A program made the position numbers and the translations under genes. From Devosia sp. YIM 151766 (lineage in GTDB: Bacteria > Pseudomonadota > Alphaproteobacteria > Rhizobiales > Devosiaceae), in NCBI RefSeq assembly GCF_030285925.1, contig NZ_CP127251.1, positions 2,418,001 to 2,482,000 of the forward strand: a DNA stretch of 64,000 nt. Direction: 5' to 3'. This document shows, piece after piece, positions 13,793 to 24,716 of the stretch. Within the stretch, counting starts at the first letter, position 1. The number at the start of each line of letters is the position of its first letter. The notes under the pieces were generated by a model. That model did not search any database. It had not been told where the DNA came from and was given only the letters and a program-made list of their open reading frames with translations.

Positions 13793-15235
13793 TCACTTCC
13801 GCCAGAACAAGAGCCGCCGCCGCGCCGCGCGCCAGCGCCTTGTCCAGAGCGGAACCGGCTTGAGGAAGGCGGCACTCTCGCCCAACCCCGCCAGTGAATC
13901 GATCAGGCTCGGATGTGGCAAGGACAGATGGGCCAACGCTGCTAGCGCGATGTTCTTTTCCATGGCCACGCCCGACATGGCGGCCATTTCCGCTGCCCCG
14001 GGCCCGACAAATCCGGCGCCGGCAATATTGCCATTGGGCGCGATCAGAGCTTTGGCGAGGCCCTGTGCCCCGCCCAGAGCCCGCGCTTGCTCATTCTCCA
14101 CCAGACTGGCGCGCAGGAGATGATGGCCCGGCAGCGCCTTGCCATTATTTGCCGGCAGCATGCCGATCTGCGCCAGCGGCGGATCGGTCGGCACCAGGCG
14201 CGGCTGGGGCGCAAGCTTCGCGACCGGCGAACCGAGCAGCAATGTTTCGACGACGGCGCGGCCATGGCTGATGGCATGATGCCATTGGTCAATGCCCGCC
14301 GCTGCCCCCACGACCCTGATCCGGCGGTTGCTGGTCTGGCCCAACGGTCCCAATGCATATTGTCCGGCAATGTCGCGCCCCGGCCGCAATCGTGCCTTTT
14401 CGGGCATCAGCGCTTCCAGGTCAGCATGGCCGGCTTGAGACACCAGAACATGCGATATGTCGAGCGCCTCCCGCTCGCCGGAGGATAGCTCCACCAATGC
14501 CCCGGTGCCCTGCGAACGCGGGACGATTTCTTCGATGCGCGCGCCATCCAGGATGCGGATTCCCTCGCCGGCCAGCGTCGTCAGCAGGATTGCGGCGAGG
14601 TCCTGGTCGTAATCCGGCAGGGCGGCCCCTTGGGGCACCAGGGTCACCTCCGAACCGAGCCGGGCAAATATCTGCGCCAGGCTGAATGCCGCAGCATCGC
14701 CGCCGATCACCAGCAGATGCGTTAGCTTGCGATTGTTGTCGAGAATGGTGTCGGGCGTAAAATAGTCGATCTGGTCCAGGCCGGGAATCGCTGGAACGGG
14801 GCATGAGGCCCCCAGAGCGAGAATAATGGAGCGCGGCCTGACCTGGATATCGCCGACCAGCAGGCTGTTTTGATCGATGAAGGAAAATGCGCCCCGGACG
14901 ATGTCGATCCCCAGGGCGGTCAACCGATCGCGATCAACCATGGGCGCCTGCTCCAGCGCCGCGGCCGAGGCCCGCTCTCTTACCGCCTTCATGCTGATTT
15001 TTGGCTCGACCTCGCCCAGGCCGAGCGCCGCCGCATGGCGGATTGCGTGGGCGCGGGCGGCGCTGGCCTGCAGGGCGGCCAGGCGCAATGCCTGTTGCGG
15101 CCCATCGCCCGGCTCAGGCGGGCCGCGATCCACAAGGGTGACGCGTGCGCCCAGCCGCCGGGCATATTGCGCTAACGCGATTCCCAGCGCGCCAGCGCCG
15201 ACAACGCACAAATCGGGTCGAGATTGATCAGCCAT
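13793..15235 (-). CDS. FAD/NAD-dependent oxidoreductase lacking the redox cysteines
   Basis: 480 residues from ATG at 15235; the frame continues upstream but without protein-like sequence. The fold is that of pyridine-nucleotide disulfide oxidoreductases: FAD-binding VVGAGALG (G13, G15, G18), the second nucleotide-binding stretch LVIGGDAAAFSLAQIFARLG, and a C-terminal dimerisation domain ending in a region like dihydrolipoamide dehydrogenase. The GGTCxxxGCxPSK segment with the catalytic disulfide is missing: an Ala/Arg-rich helix takes its place. It therefore cannot be a standard dithiol enzyme. Substrate unknown. It is encoded divergently from rpmH. Confidence 0.7.
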   Translation of the reverse strand: MADQSRPDLCVVGAGALGIALAQYARRLGARVTLVDRGPPEPGDGPQQALRLAALQASAARAHAIRHAAALGLGEVEPKISMKAVRERASAAALEQAPMVDRDRLTALGIDIVRGAFSFIDQNSLLVGDIQVRPRSIILALGASCPVPAIPGLDQIDYFTPDTILDNNRKLTHLLVIGGDAAAFSLAQIFARLGSEVTLVPQGAALPDYDQDLAAILLTTLAGEGIRILDGARIEEIVPRSQGTGALVELSSGEREALDISHVLVSQAGHADLEALMPEKARLRPGRDIAGQYALGPLGQTSNRRIRVVGAAAGIDQWHHAISHGRAVVETLLLGSPVAKLAPQPRLVPTDPPLAQIGMLPANNGKALPGHHLLRASLVENEQARALGGAQGLAKALIAPNGNIAGAGFVGPGAAEMAAMSGVAMEKNIALAALAHLSLPHPSLIDSLAGLGESAAFLKPVPLWTRRWRAARRRLLFWRK

Positions 15236-15328
15236 GTCCGCTTGGGCCAGAATAGATTGCGCATTTATGCGAGGGAAAGCCGCGCTTGACAACCGTGACG
15301 CCGCGCGCGATCCGGCCGGTAAGGCGCG

Positions 15329-15357
15329 TTGACTTGGGCACCGCTTTTCCCTATAGA
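15329..15357 (+). promoter_or_regulatory. promoter of the rpmH operon
   Basis: TTGACT (15329-15334), 17 bases, TATAGA (15352-15357): near-consensus housekeeping promoter about 100 bases before rpmH, leaving room for a leader. The rest of the 15236-15457 gap shows no other clear signal, and no cluster of DnaA boxes. Confidence 0.7.
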
Positions 15358-15457
15358 CCGCACCAACCCGAAGGCGGCATGACATGCTCGCCGCCAAGAC
15401 CATTTCTGCTGCAAGCAGCTGCAATAAGAGGAACCGTGCTGAGCGCGGTCTGATGTT

Positions 15458-15592
15458 ATGAAGCGTACATACCAGCCCAGCAAGCTCGTGCGTGCCCGCC
15501 GTCACGGTTTCCGCGCGCGCATGGCGACCAAGAACGGCCGCACGATTCTCAATCGCCGCCGCCGCGATGGCCGCAAGAAGCTGTCGGCCTAA
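15458..15592 (+). CDS. rpmH: 50S ribosomal protein L34
   Basis: 44 residues starting [20 protein letters not shown] and ending [12 protein letters not shown], the full-length and highly conserved L34. It is a component of the large ribosomal subunit near its surface. It is the first gene of the classic rpmH-rnpA-yidC-engB order, with rnpA 15 bases downstream. It is too small for many ORF callers but certain by sequence. Confidence 0.97.
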   Translation: MKRTYQPSKLVRARRHGFRARMATKNGRTILNRRRRDGRKKLSA

Positions 15593-15607
15593 CGGATTGC
15601 TGGCCGG

Positions 15608-16015
15608 ATGACGGCCGACGATTTCAAGCCTGAACCGACATTGCGCCGTTTGAAGCGGCGTTCGCAGTTTCTGAAAGCCGCCCGGGGCAGTCGCGCCGGG
15701 CGTTCTGCGTTTGGACTGCAGATGATCGCCACCAGCGAATCCGAACCGGGTGTCGGTTTTACCGTCACCAAAAAAATCGGCAATTCGCCCGAGCGCAATC
15801 GCATAAAAAGACGTCTGCGCGCTGCTGCGTCAGCCTGTGCGCGTGACTTTCGCCCGGGACATGACTATGTCCTCCTGGCGCGGCGGGAGGCCCTGAGCCT
15901 TCCCTTCGCCAGACTGGTCGCCGATCTGGGCGGCCTCATCACCCGCGTGCATGACGAGAATGCGGGCCACAAACGCAATAGTCCCGGCCACGGTCAACGG
16001 AACACGAGACAATGA
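15608..16015 (+). CDS. rnpA: ribonuclease P protein component
   Basis: A 135-residue basic protein. The diagnostic RNR motif is present in GNSPERNRIKRRLR, preceded by the FTVTKKIG strand. It binds the catalytic RNA of RNase P and helps 5' maturation of tRNAs. The C-terminal 20 residues are an extended His/Asn/Arg tail. Its stop overlaps the yidC start (ATGA), so the two are coupled. Confidence 0.95.
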   Translation: MTADDFKPEPTLRRLKRRSQFLKAARGSRAGRSAFGLQMIATSESEPGVGFTVTKKIGNSPERNRIKRRLRAAASACARDFRPGHDYVLLARREALSLPFARLVADLGGLITRVHDENAGHKRNSPGHGQRNTRQ

Positions 16016-17850
16016 ACTCTGACAATCGCAATGTGATCCTCGCCGTGGTGCTCAGCATGATGGTGCTGTTCGGCTGGCAGTTTTTCATTGCCGGTCCCCA
16101 GCTCGAACAGGCCCAGCGCCAAGCCGAAATCCGCGCCGCCCAGCAGACGGAGGCCAACGAGCAGCTTGCCACGCCGCAGGCCGGCGCTCAGGACCCGGGG
16201 GCCGCTCCGGCCGCAGCCGGTACTCAGGTCTTCGCCGACCGGGACAGCGCCCTGGCCGCAAGCGATCGCGTCGCCATTTCCACGCTCGACCTTGAAGGCT
16301 CCATCAATCTCATCGGCGCCCGGATCGACGATCTGGAGCTCAAGCATTATCGCGAGACGGTGGAACCCAATTCTCCCACTATCGCATTGCTCAAGCCGGC
16401 CGGTCTCCCCGACGCCTATTTCATCGAGCAGGGCTGGGTGGCTGCCGCTGGCTCCAATATCACCTTGCCCGACAGCCAGACCGTCTGGACGGCGGAAGGA
16501 GACGCTACCACTCTTACCGCCGAAACCCCGGTGACGCTGCGCTATGACAATGGCGAGGGCCTGGTCTTCCGCCGCACTTTCGCAGTCGATGACTATTACC
16601 TGTTCACCGTCACCCAGACGGTGGAGAATGGCGGATCGGGCGACATTGCTCTGTTCCCCTTCGCCCGTGTGGTTCGCCATGGCGATCCCAAGGTGCAGAA
16701 CTTCTTCATCCAGCACGAAGGCCCGATTGGCGTGCTCGGGTCCAACAATTACGTGGCCCGCAAATATCACGACCTTCAGAACGACCGGCAGGTCGACTTC
16801 GCCGCGACCACTGGCTGGCTCGGCATGGCCGACAAATATTGGGCGACAGCGGTTCTGCCCGCGGCCGGCACCGCGATCAATGCGCGATTTGCCTATAGCG
16901 CCCCCGCCGGCACGCATGTCTACCAGTCCAATTACGTCGAAACCCAGCCGGTGATCATTCCCGCGGGCGGAACCGTGGGCCACGCCGCCTATGTGTTCGC
17001 CGGCGCCAAGGAAGACCAGGTCATTGCGTCCTACGAACAGCAATATGGCTTCGACCGCCTCGAACTGCTGATCGACTGGGGCTGGTTCCACTTCCTCACC
17101 AAGCCCATGCATTGGCTGCTGGTCACTCTGTACGGCGTATTGGGCAATTTCGGCCTCGCGATCCTGGCGGTGACCGTTATCGTCAAGGCGCTCTTCTTCC
17201 CGCTGGCCAACCGCTCCTATGCCTCCATGGCCGCGATGCGCCGCGTACAGCCGGAAATGAAGGCTATCCAGGAACGTCTCAAGGATGACCGCGCCGCTCA
17301 GCAGCAGGCGATGATGGAGCTTTACAAGAAGGAGAAGATCAACCCGCTTTCCGGCTGCTGGCCTGTCCTCATCCAGATTCCGGTTTTCTTTGCGCTTTAC
17401 ACCGTCATCTTCATCTCGCTGGAAATGCGGCACGCGCCGTTCTTCGGCTGGATTCAGGATCTGGCGGCGCCCGATCCGACCAATATTTTTACCCTGTTCG
17501 GCCTGATTCCCTGGGACCCGACCGTGGTTCCGCTCCTCGGCGCATTCATGCATCTTGGCGTCTGGCCGGTCATCATGGGCATCACCATGTGGGTGCAGAT
17601 GCGCCTCAATCCGCCGCCGCCCGATCCGACCCAGGCCATGATCTTCAACTGGATGCCGGTGATCTTCACCTTCATGCTGGGCACCTTCCCGGCCGGGCTG
17701 GTGATCTACTGGGCCTGGAACAACCTGCTCTCGATCATGCAGCAATGGGTGATCATGCGGCGGCACGGCGTCGAGGTGAACCTGTTCGGCAACATCATGA
17801 ACAGCTTCCGCCGCAAGCCCAAGGCGACGGAAGAAGTCGGCAAGAGCTGA
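16012..17850 (+). CDS. yidC: membrane protein insertase YidC
   Basis: 612 residues, the length of the Gram-negative form. An N-terminal membrane anchor (about 7-25) is followed by an Ala/Gln/Pro-rich linker and the large periplasmic beta domain (about 80-340). The conserved five-helix insertase core follows, with LLVTLYGVLGNFGLAI, FPLANRSYASMAAMRRVQPE and the PVFFALYTVIF helix. It inserts proteins into the inner membrane alone or with SecYEG. It is coupled to rnpA and followed by a hairpin before engB. Confidence 0.97.
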   Translation: MNSDNRNVILAVVLSMMVLFGWQFFIAGPQLEQAQRQAEIRAAQQTEANEQLATPQAGAQDPGAAPAAAGTQVFADRDSALAASDRVAISTLDLEGSINLIGARIDDLELKHYRETVEPNSPTIALLKPAGLPDAYFIEQGWVAAAGSNITLPDSQTVWTAEGDATTLTAETPVTLRYDNGEGLVFRRTFAVDDYYLFTVTQTVENGGSGDIALFPFARVVRHGDPKVQNFFIQHEGPIGVLGSNNYVARKYHDLQNDRQVDFAATTGWLGMADKYWATAVLPAAGTAINARFAYSAPAGTHVYQSNYVETQPVIIPAGGTVGHAAYVFAGAKEDQVIASYEQQYGFDRLELLIDWGWFHFLTKPMHWLLVTLYGVLGNFGLAILAVTVIVKALFFPLANRSYASMAAMRRVQPEMKAIQERLKDDRAAQQQAMMELYKKEKINPLSGCWPVLIQIPVFFALYTVIFISLEMRHAPFFGWIQDLAAPDPTNIFTLFGLIPWDPTVVPLLGAFMHLGVWPVIMGITMWVQMRLNPPPPDPTQAMIFNWMPVIFTFMLGTFPAGLVIYWAWNNLLSIMQQWVIMRRHGVEVNLFGNIMNSFRRKPKATEEVGKS

Positions 17851-17867
17851 ACCACATCAATCCTGCG

Positions 17868-17892
17868 AGCCCGCCGCTTATCCCGGCGGGCT
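17868..17892 (+). terminator. hairpin between yidC and engB
   Basis: AGCCCGCCG (17868-17876) pairs perfectly with CGGCGGGCT (17884-17892) over a seven-base loop, followed by TGCTCTTT. It could partly terminate after yidC or protect the mRNA; engB starts 21 bases later, so readthrough is likely. Confidence 0.5.
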
Positions 17893-17913
17893 TGCTCTTT
17901 AAGGGGCAGAAAC

Positions 17914-18558
17914 ATGACCCAGCCGGACTATTCCCCCCATATCATCGAGCGCGGGCGACTGCTCTTCGCCCGCCCCTTCGCTTTCGTGAAAGGTTGCGTC
18001 AGCATTGCCGACCTGCCGCCGATGGACCGCATCGAGATCGCTTTTGCCGGCCGTTCCAATGTCGGCAAATCGAGCCTGATCAACGCGCTTTGCGGCACGT
18101 CCGGTCTGGCGCGCACCTCCAATACGCCGGGCCGGACACAGGAACTCAATATCTTTGAGAGCCAGAGTGAAAACCTGCGCATCGTCGACATGCCCGGCTA
18201 TGGTTTCGCCAAGGCGCCCGAGCCCAAGGTGAGGGCCTGGACCCAGCTCATCCACCAATATCTGACGGGCCGCGCCACGCTCCGGCGTGTCTATGTGTTG
18301 GTCGACAGCCGCCATGGCCCCAAGGACAACGATCTCAGCGTCATGAACGAACTGGACCGGGCCGCCGTAAGCTATCAGGTCGTGCTCACCAAGGTGGACA
18401 AGCCTTTGGCCAAGGACGTGGAAAACATCGTCGCCAAAACCAGCGCCGCTATCGCCAAGCGTCCCGCCGCCCATCCGGGCATCATCCAGACCTCGAGCGA
18501 GAAGGGCACGGGTCTCAGCCAGTTGCGCACCGAAATCGCGCTGCTGCTGGAGAGCTGA
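17914..18558 (+). CDS. engB: ribosome biogenesis GTPase EngB (YihA/YsxC)
   Basis: 214 residues with an EngB-type GTPase core: G1 [11 protein letters not shown]2 region SNTPGRTQ, G3 DMPGYGFA and G4 TKVD. It assists late assembly of the 50S subunit. Position after yidC is the standard alphaproteobacterial order. In many relatives argB follows; here argB is about 28 kb away and the next gene converges from the minus strand. Confidence 0.95.
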   Translation: MTQPDYSPHIIERGRLLFARPFAFVKGCVSIADLPPMDRIEIAFAGRSNVGKSSLINALCGTSGLARTSNTPGRTQELNIFESQSENLRIVDMPGYGFAKAPEPKVRAWTQLIHQYLTGRATLRRVYVLVDSRHGPKDNDLSVMNELDRAAVSYQVVLTKVDKPLAKDVENIVAKTSAAIAKRPAAHPGIIQTSSEKGTGLSQLRTEIALLLES

Positions 18559-18591
18559 GGCTGCAGGCGGCGCGCCGGCCCGGCCATTCGA

Positions 18592-19311
18592 TTATCGTGG
18601 CTTTGCTGCCTGATACAGGAAGCGGGCGATATAGTCGCGCAACAAGGCACTATCCGACCTGTTGGCGAAGGACGCCAGCGCTTTGTCCAATTGGGCTTCG
18701 GACACGCTGTCCCGCCTCATCTCGGCCAGAGCCATGGCGAAACCATCGGAAAACTCCGGGTGCGGCTGGAAGCTGAGCGCTTTTCCCGACCGATAGAACA
18801 GGCCCGCATGCGGCGCGAAATCCGACGCCAGAATCACCTCGGCTTCCGCCGGCGGTACGATCACCTGGTCCTGATGCGAACAGGCAATGGCCAGCGTCGG
18901 CGGGGCGTCCCGCATAAAGCCCGGCCGCCCCACGACATTATAGCTGTGCCGTCCCAACCCCCAGCCCTTATCCGACTTCTGCACCGTGCCGCCCAGGGCA
19001 TCGGCCATGATCTGGTGGCCGAAGCAAATCCCCACCATCGGCGTTTGCGCGGCATAAGCTTCGCGAATGAAGGCGCGCAAAGGATCGAGCCAGGCGTGAT
19101 CCTCATAGACCCCGGCGGGCGAACCGGTAATGACCACGCCTTCGAGGCTGCTGGGATCGGGCAGTTCCTGACCATCAAGCACATTGACGGTTTCGAAGGC
19201 GAATGGCAGGCCCGAAGCCTCGAACATGGCCATGAACTTGCGGGGAAATGAGACGAAACGATCCGCGATGCGCTCCGGAACTCGCCCGACTTCAATGATT
19301 GAGAGTTTCAT
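18592..19311 (-). CDS. class I glutamine amidotransferase domain protein
   Basis: 239 residues from ATG at 19311 (MKLSIIEVGRVPERI). The nucleophile elbow MVGICFGHQ and the FQPHPEFS His-Glu pair give a complete Cys-His-Glu triad. Stand-alone proteins of this type resemble GMP synthase-like or gamma-glutamyl-cleaving amidotransferases. No synthase partner is adjacent, so the substrate is unknown. The frame extends 29 codons further upstream but overlaps nothing protein-like. Confidence 0.8.
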   Translation of the reverse strand: MKLSIIEVGRVPERIADRFVSFPRKFMAMFEASGLPFAFETVNVLDGQELPDPSSLEGVVITGSPAGVYEDHAWLDPLRAFIREAYAAQTPMVGICFGHQIMADALGGTVQKSDKGWGLGRHSYNVVGRPGFMRDAPPTLAIACSHQDQVIVPPAEAEVILASDFAPHAGLFYRSGKALSFQPHPEFSDGFAMALAEMRRDSVSEAQLDKALASFANRSDSALLRDYIARFLYQAAKPR

Positions 19312-19363
19312 TGCCACCAGCGCTGTTTGATTGTTCGTCAGGTAGCCGATAGCGGAGCCGACC

Positions 19364-19837
19364 TCAAGCCGCCGGCTGAAAACGCAATGCCACGCCATTG
19401 ATGCAATAGCGCAGGCCTGTCGGTGGCGGCCCGTCTTCGAAGATGTGGCCCTGATGCCCGCCGCAATTGCCGCAATGCACCTCGATACGGGTCATCCACA
19501 GCGAATTGTCTTGCTTGGTGCCCACGGCGCCGGGAATGAAGTCCCAGAAACTGGGCCAACCGGTGCCGCTGTCGTATTTCTTGGCGGATTCGAACAATGG
19601 CTGGTCACAGCCGGCGCAATGGAAAGTCCCGGCGCGTTTTTCGTCATTGAGCGGCGAGGTGAAGGCCCGCTCGGTGTCCTCGTGCCGCAGCACCTGATAA
19701 GCCGCCGGCTCCAGCCGCGCCTGCCATTCCGCATCGCTGAGCTGGAACGGAAACACCGCTTCTTCGGCCAAGGCCGGGCGCCATGGCACCAGCGCCGCTA
19801 GACCGGCCAGCAGAACGTGACGACGATTGAGCGGCAT
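19364..19837 (-). CDS. msrB: peptide-methionine (R)-S-oxide reductase, exported
   Basis: 157 residues from ATG at 19837, preceded by GGAGG nine bases upstream. The N-terminus MPLNRRHVLLAGLAALVP with Ala-rich end is a twin-arginine-like signal, so the enzyme should act in the periplasm. The MsrB domain shows the zinc CxxC pairs (CAGC, CGNC), GTGWPSFW, GGHQGHIF and the catalytic RYCING cysteine. It repairs methionine-R-sulfoxide in proteins. It lies directly downstream of tolB on the same strand. Confidence 0.9.
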   Translation of the reverse strand: MPLNRRHVLLAGLAALVPWRPALAEEAVFPFQLSDAEWQARLEPAAYQVLRHEDTERAFTSPLNDEKRAGTFHCAGCDQPLFESAKKYDSGTGWPSFWDFIPGAVGTKQDNSLWMTRIEVHCGNCGGHQGHIFEDGPPPTGLRYCINGVALRFQPAA

Positions 19838-19971
19838 GATGGCATCCCTCCTCGCAGCCATTATAGGCCCGCCAGGGGGAAAGCGCCGTCAAGACTTGGT
19901 GAGGCGCCGAAGACGATGGGATTGGGCCGCCAATCCGGCCTTCCCATCGCCGCCATCCAGTGGTCAAAAAT

Positions 19972-21282
19972 TTAACGGCGCAGGCCCGACCAGGCCGGGT
20001 CCGAAGCATAGCTTTCTGTGGGGATGGTCTGGGCGCTCCGGCCCCAGATATCGACGCTCATCAGGCGCGGGCCGTCATTGCCACCCGGGTCCTGGAAGAA
20101 CATGATCACCCGGCCATTGGGAGCCCAGGTTGGACCCTCGGCATGATAGCCCGAATACAGCAGGCGTTCGCCCGACCCGTCCGCATTCATGATGCCGATA
20201 TGGAATTGCCCGCCGGACTGGCGCGTAAAGGCAATCAGATCGCCGCTCGGCGACCAGACCGGGGTGGAATAGCTGCCCTGGCCATAGCTGATGCGCTGAG
20301 CATTCCCGCCCCCGGCGCTCATCATGTAAATTTGCGGCGAGCCGCCCCTGTCGCTTTCGAAGACGAGCCGGCTGCCATCGGACGAATAGGACGGCGACGT
20401 GTCGATCGCTGCGCCCGAGGTGAGCTGCATCGGCTGGCCGCCGCCGGTGGCGATGGCATAGATATTGGTGGCACCGCCCTGCTCGACGGAAAAGGCCACT
20501 GTTCCCCCGTCGGGCGAAAAGCGCGGCGCGAAGGTCATTGCGCCCACCGAGGCCAGGCGCTGCTGGCGGCCGGTAGAGAGCTGCAGCAGATAGACCTGGG
20601 GATTGCCGTCGGCGAAATTCATATAGGTCAACAGGTCGCCGTCGGGCGAAAAGCGCGGGGTCAGCGCCATGGTGGAACCATCGGTGAGATAGCTCACATT
20701 GGCGCCGTCCTGGTCCATGATGGCCAGGCGCCGGGTGCGGTTGGCCTTGGGGCCGCTCTCGGCGACATAGACCACGCGCGTATCGAAATATCCGGTGCCG
20801 CCCGAAAGCTGAGAATAGATGGCATCGGAAATCTGGTGGGCGATGCGCCGGGCCGAATTGGGATCGGTCGAATAGCTATTGCCGACGACCTGCGCCGCCT
20901 GCTGGGTATCCCAGACACGAACCGAGGCGGAAATCTGCCCGCCGCGCTCAACCGCGCCCATCACGACGCCATCGACATTGGCGGTGCGCCACACGTTGAA
21001 ATCGGGCGTGGCGTTGACGTCGCCGACGCGGACCGGCAGCGAGGCCGGATCGAGCGGCAGGAACAGGCCGGAGCGCCGGAGATTGTTGCGCACGATTTCG
21101 GCGATCTCGCGCCCGAAACCGGCATCGGACGAGGCGAAGTCCGGAATGGCGATGGGCAGCGGCTGGAAATTGGCCCCTTCCACCACGATGCGCAATTGGG
21201 CGAGGGACATGGGAGCAGTGGCCAGCAGGGCGCCGCCCGCCAATCCAAGCTTTAGCGCGGTGCGCCGGTTCACAAGATTCAT
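19972..21282 (-). CDS. tolB: Tol-Pal system beta-propeller protein TolB
   Basis: 436 residues from ATG at 21282. The signal NRRTALKLGLAGGALL has a twin-arginine pair, a known trait of alphaproteobacterial TolB. An N-terminal alpha/beta domain (about 28-160) precedes a six-bladed propeller with repeated FSPDG/WSPSG/APNG motifs. It works in the periplasm, binding Pal and TolA to keep the outer membrane attached during division. It is the last tol gene of the tolQRAB run; pal lies separately at 43649. Confidence 0.95.
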   Translation of the reverse strand: MNLVNRRTALKLGLAGGALLATAPMSLAQLRIVVEGANFQPLPIAIPDFASSDAGFGREIAEIVRNNLRRSGLFLPLDPASLPVRVGDVNATPDFNVWRTANVDGVVMGAVERGGQISASVRVWDTQQAAQVVGNSYSTDPNSARRIAHQISDAIYSQLSGGTGYFDTRVVYVAESGPKANRTRRLAIMDQDGANVSYLTDGSTMALTPRFSPDGDLLTYMNFADGNPQVYLLQLSTGRQQRLASVGAMTFAPRFSPDGGTVAFSVEQGGATNIYAIATGGGQPMQLTSGAAIDTSPSYSSDGSRLVFESDRGGSPQIYMMSAGGGNAQRISYGQGSYSTPVWSPSGDLIAFTRQSGGQFHIGIMNADGSGERLLYSGYHAEGPTWAPNGRVIMFFQDPGGNDGPRLMSVDIWGRSAQTIPTESYASDPAWSGLRR

Positions 21283-21346
21283 CTCGGTTCGTCTCCAGTC
21301 TCGCCGTTGGGACCGTTCTTTGGTCAGCAAACAGGCAAATTCAAGG

Positions 21347-22468
21347 TCAAGGTCTTAGTTCCACTTCGATCTGGCGCCATTGGTCATAGGCGTCAGCGGA
21401 CAGCATTGAATAGGGGCCGCATTGCATCACCGCCCGCTGCGCGGCCCGCGCGATCCCCTGTCCGGTGGGCGAAGGATCGGCCGAAACCACCTGCGGCGTG
21501 CCGTTGACGCTGCCATCGCGGTTCATCGAAACCCGCAGGGTGACGTTCATGCCGCTGTTGAAATCGCTGGGCAGCAGGTTCCAGCAGGTCTTGATCCGCG
21601 CCACCAGCCCGTCAATGGCCGTCTGGCTGAGACGGGCCGAGGTGCCGGTGGTATCGCCCAATGTGGTCGAACCGCCCTGCCCCGTCGTGCCGCCGGTGGT
21701 TGGGGCATTGTTGATGATATTGTTGATCTGGTCGGCGGCGGTCTGGCTGGGCTGGGTTGCCGGCGGAGTCGGGCGCGGCTGCTGCGCTGCGGCCTGGCGC
21801 TGGCGCTCTTCCTCCTCGCGGCGGCGGCGTTCGGCGGCCTGCGTCTGCTCGCGGATCTGGGCCAGATCGTTCGGCCGCGCCGTAGGCATGGCGACATTGA
21901 CCTGCGGGGCCGGCTGTGGCTCCGGCTCGGGTTGAGGTTCTGGTTCCGGCTCGGGTTCCGGCGTGGGCTCGGGGGTCGGCTCCGGTTCGGGCTCGGGCGT
22001 CGGGGCCGGCTCCGGCACGAGGTCCGAGGGCCGTGTCTGCGGCAATGCAGGCGGCGCCGGCGCTGGTTCGGGCTCGGGCTGCGGCACCGGTTCGGGCGCC
22101 GGAGCAGGCTCCGGTTCAGGTTCCGGTTCCGGCTCCGGCTGCTGCTCGGGGGCCGGCGCCGTCTCGGTCACCGGCGCGGGCGTCGGCACTTCGGCGGGCG
22201 ACGGCGTCACCTGATCTTGCTCGGTATTCCCGGTCGGCTGGGCCAGTTCGGCCGGCACATCCGTATCGACAACCGAGGGCGTATCGGTCTCGACAACATC
22301 GCTGTCGAGCTGGCCCAGGCGGATATTGGAATATTCCTCGATGGGCACGAGGTCGACCGAAATGGACTGCACGCTCGCTTCCAACGGCTCGGTGGACCCC
22401 AGATTGATGAGACCCAGAACCAGCAGCAGCACATGCGCAGATATCGAAACGGTCAGGCCCGTCCGCAT
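21347..22468 (-). CDS. tolA: TolA-like energy transducer with Pro-Glu-rich linker
   Basis: 373 residues. An N-terminal membrane anchor (about 7-25) is followed by a very long Pro/Glu/Ala linker (about 95-190) of repeated PEPEP and PAPEP units, then a Gln/Arg helix ([20 protein letters not shown]). A C-terminal TonB/TolA-type domain holds two cysteines (KTCWNL, MQCGPY). It spans the periplasm to carry TolQR force to TolB/Pal. It sits between tolR (nine bases) and tolB. The repeat-rich DNA creates long false frames on the other strand. Confidence 0.9.
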   Translation of the reverse strand: MRTGLTVSISAHVLLLVLGLINLGSTEPLEASVQSISVDLVPIEEYSNIRLGQLDSDVVETDTPSVVDTDVPAELAQPTGNTEQDQVTPSPAEVPTPAPVTETAPAPEQQPEPEPEPEPEPAPAPEPVPQPEPEPAPAPPALPQTRPSDLVPEPAPTPEPEPEPTPEPTPEPEPEPEPQPEPEPQPAPQVNVAMPTARPNDLAQIREQTQAAERRRREEEERQRQAAAQQPRPTPPATQPSQTAADQINNIINNAPTTGGTTGQGGSTTLGDTTGTSARLSQTAIDGLVARIKTCWNLLPSDFNSGMNVTLRVSMNRDGSVNGTPQVVSADPSPTGQGIARAAQRAVMQCGPYSMLSADAYDQWRQIEVELRP

Positions 22469-22477
22469 GAGCCCGGC

Positions 22478-22915
<438 letters not shown>

Positions 22916-22916
22916 G

Positions 22917-23627
<711 letters not shown>

Positions 23628-23826
23628 GAAAATTCCTTCTCGGCCCGGCTCACATAAGCGGCCCCATCGTCGGTGCGATGGGGACAAAATCTGTCAAAAT
23701 TAAGAGAAATGCCGGCTTTTCCGGGCGATAGGCGCGCCGGCGCATGACAGTTCCGCCTTTGCGCCCTTTATGGTCACCAAAGGGTTAACAAAGAGAATCC
23801 GGAAAAGGGTATTCGCTGACAGACTG

Positions 23827-24225
23827 CTAACGTTGAGGCTCGCACAACGCGCGTAACGCTGACGGCAGGCGCGCCGGACCGCCGCTGGTCTTGATGGCAA
23901 CGACTGTCAGCTCGGCTTTGGTGAGCGCGACGTCTTCACGCAAAATTGTCTGACGCAATTCGAGCCGGACACCGGTGGCGGCAAGCGGCTCGGTGATCAC
24001 TGTCAGCATGTCGTCGATATGGGCGGGAGCGAGGAAGTCGAGATGCATCGAACGGACGGCGAAGGCGATGCCTTGTTCGGCCAGTTCGGAATGGTGAATG
24101 CCGGCATCGCGCAGAAATTCGGTGCGGGCGCGCTCGAAGAATTTGAGATAGGCGGCGTGATAGACATTGCCGGAAAAATCGGTGTCTTCGTAATAGATGC
24201 GAATGGGAAAGCGGTGCCGGGTCAT
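23827..24225 (-). CDS. ybgC: Tol-Pal-associated acyl-CoA thioesterase YbgC
   Basis: 132 residues from ATG at 24225. A hotdog-fold thioesterase with the YbgC active-site segment YYEDTDFSGNVYHAAYLKFF, whose Asp is catalytic. It hydrolyses acyl-CoAs and is genetically linked to tol genes across Proteobacteria. The start overlaps the stop of the NUDIX gene by four bases, so it may be transcribed from the ruvB side as well as feeding towards tolQ. Confidence 0.92.
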   Translation of the reverse strand: MTRHRFPIRIYYEDTDFSGNVYHAAYLKFFERARTEFLRDAGIHHSELAEQGIAFAVRSMHLDFLAPAHIDDMLTVITEPLAATGVRLELRQTILREDVALTKAELTVVAIKTSGGPARLPSALRALCEPQR

Positions 24226-24716
24226 GATCGCTCGTCGTGAACGACATGAACCGGCTGTGGCGGCAGATCGCGCAGGAAATTCGGCAGCCAAGCGGGGAGC
24301 AGGTTGAATTGCTCCAGCGCGGTGCCGGCGAGCTTCACCCAGTAGAAGGACAGGTCGTGCCCCTCGTCCTGCCGCACCAGCCAGGGGGAATTGCCGTTCG
24401 GTCCCTGCCCCGGCAATTGCGCGGCGTAGAAGAAGCCCAATTCGTGGAAATCCTGTTCCTCGCGGCGATAGAAGCTTTCCGAAGTCGCCACCAGCGGTCC
24501 GATCGCGGCCGGCATGGCCAATTCCTCGGCGATTTCGCGCTCGAGACTGAACAGGCTCGGCTCGCCCAGTTCCACCCGCCCGCCGGGCAGCATCGTATAG
24601 GTATCGTCATCCTCGCGGCAGAGCAGGACATGATCGTTCACGATGATAATGGCGGCGACGCGGTAATTGAAGCGCTGCCCGCCAATGGGAAAGCTGATGA
24701 CGTGGCGGGCGCTCAT
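24222..24716 (-). CDS. NUDIX hydrolase
   Basis: 164 residues. A complete NUDIX box is present ([20 protein letters not shown], then EL), fitting GX5EX7REX2EE. The substrate is a nucleoside diphosphate linked to another moiety, but which one cannot be read from the sequence. The gene overlaps ruvB by four bases and ybgC by four bases, so it is embedded in one operon with them. Confidence 0.85.
   Translation of the reverse strand: MSARHVISFPIGGQRFNYRVAAIIIVNDHVLLCREDDDTYTMLPGGRVELGEPSLFSLEREIAEELAMPAAIGPLVATSESFYRREEQDFHELGFFYAAQLPGQGPNGNSPWLVRQDEGHDLSFYWVKLAGTALEQFNLLPAWLPNFLRDLPPQPVHVVHDERS

Noticed and set aside
15236..15457. Replication origin near rpmH
   Set aside because: No dnaA gene, no cluster of DnaA boxes and no AT-rich unwinding stretch; only an rpmH promoter is seen.
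15994..17766. A 590-codon minus-strand frame opposite yidC
   Set aside because: yidC is certain; the antisense frame is a GC-rich shadow with His/Gly-rich nonsense composition.
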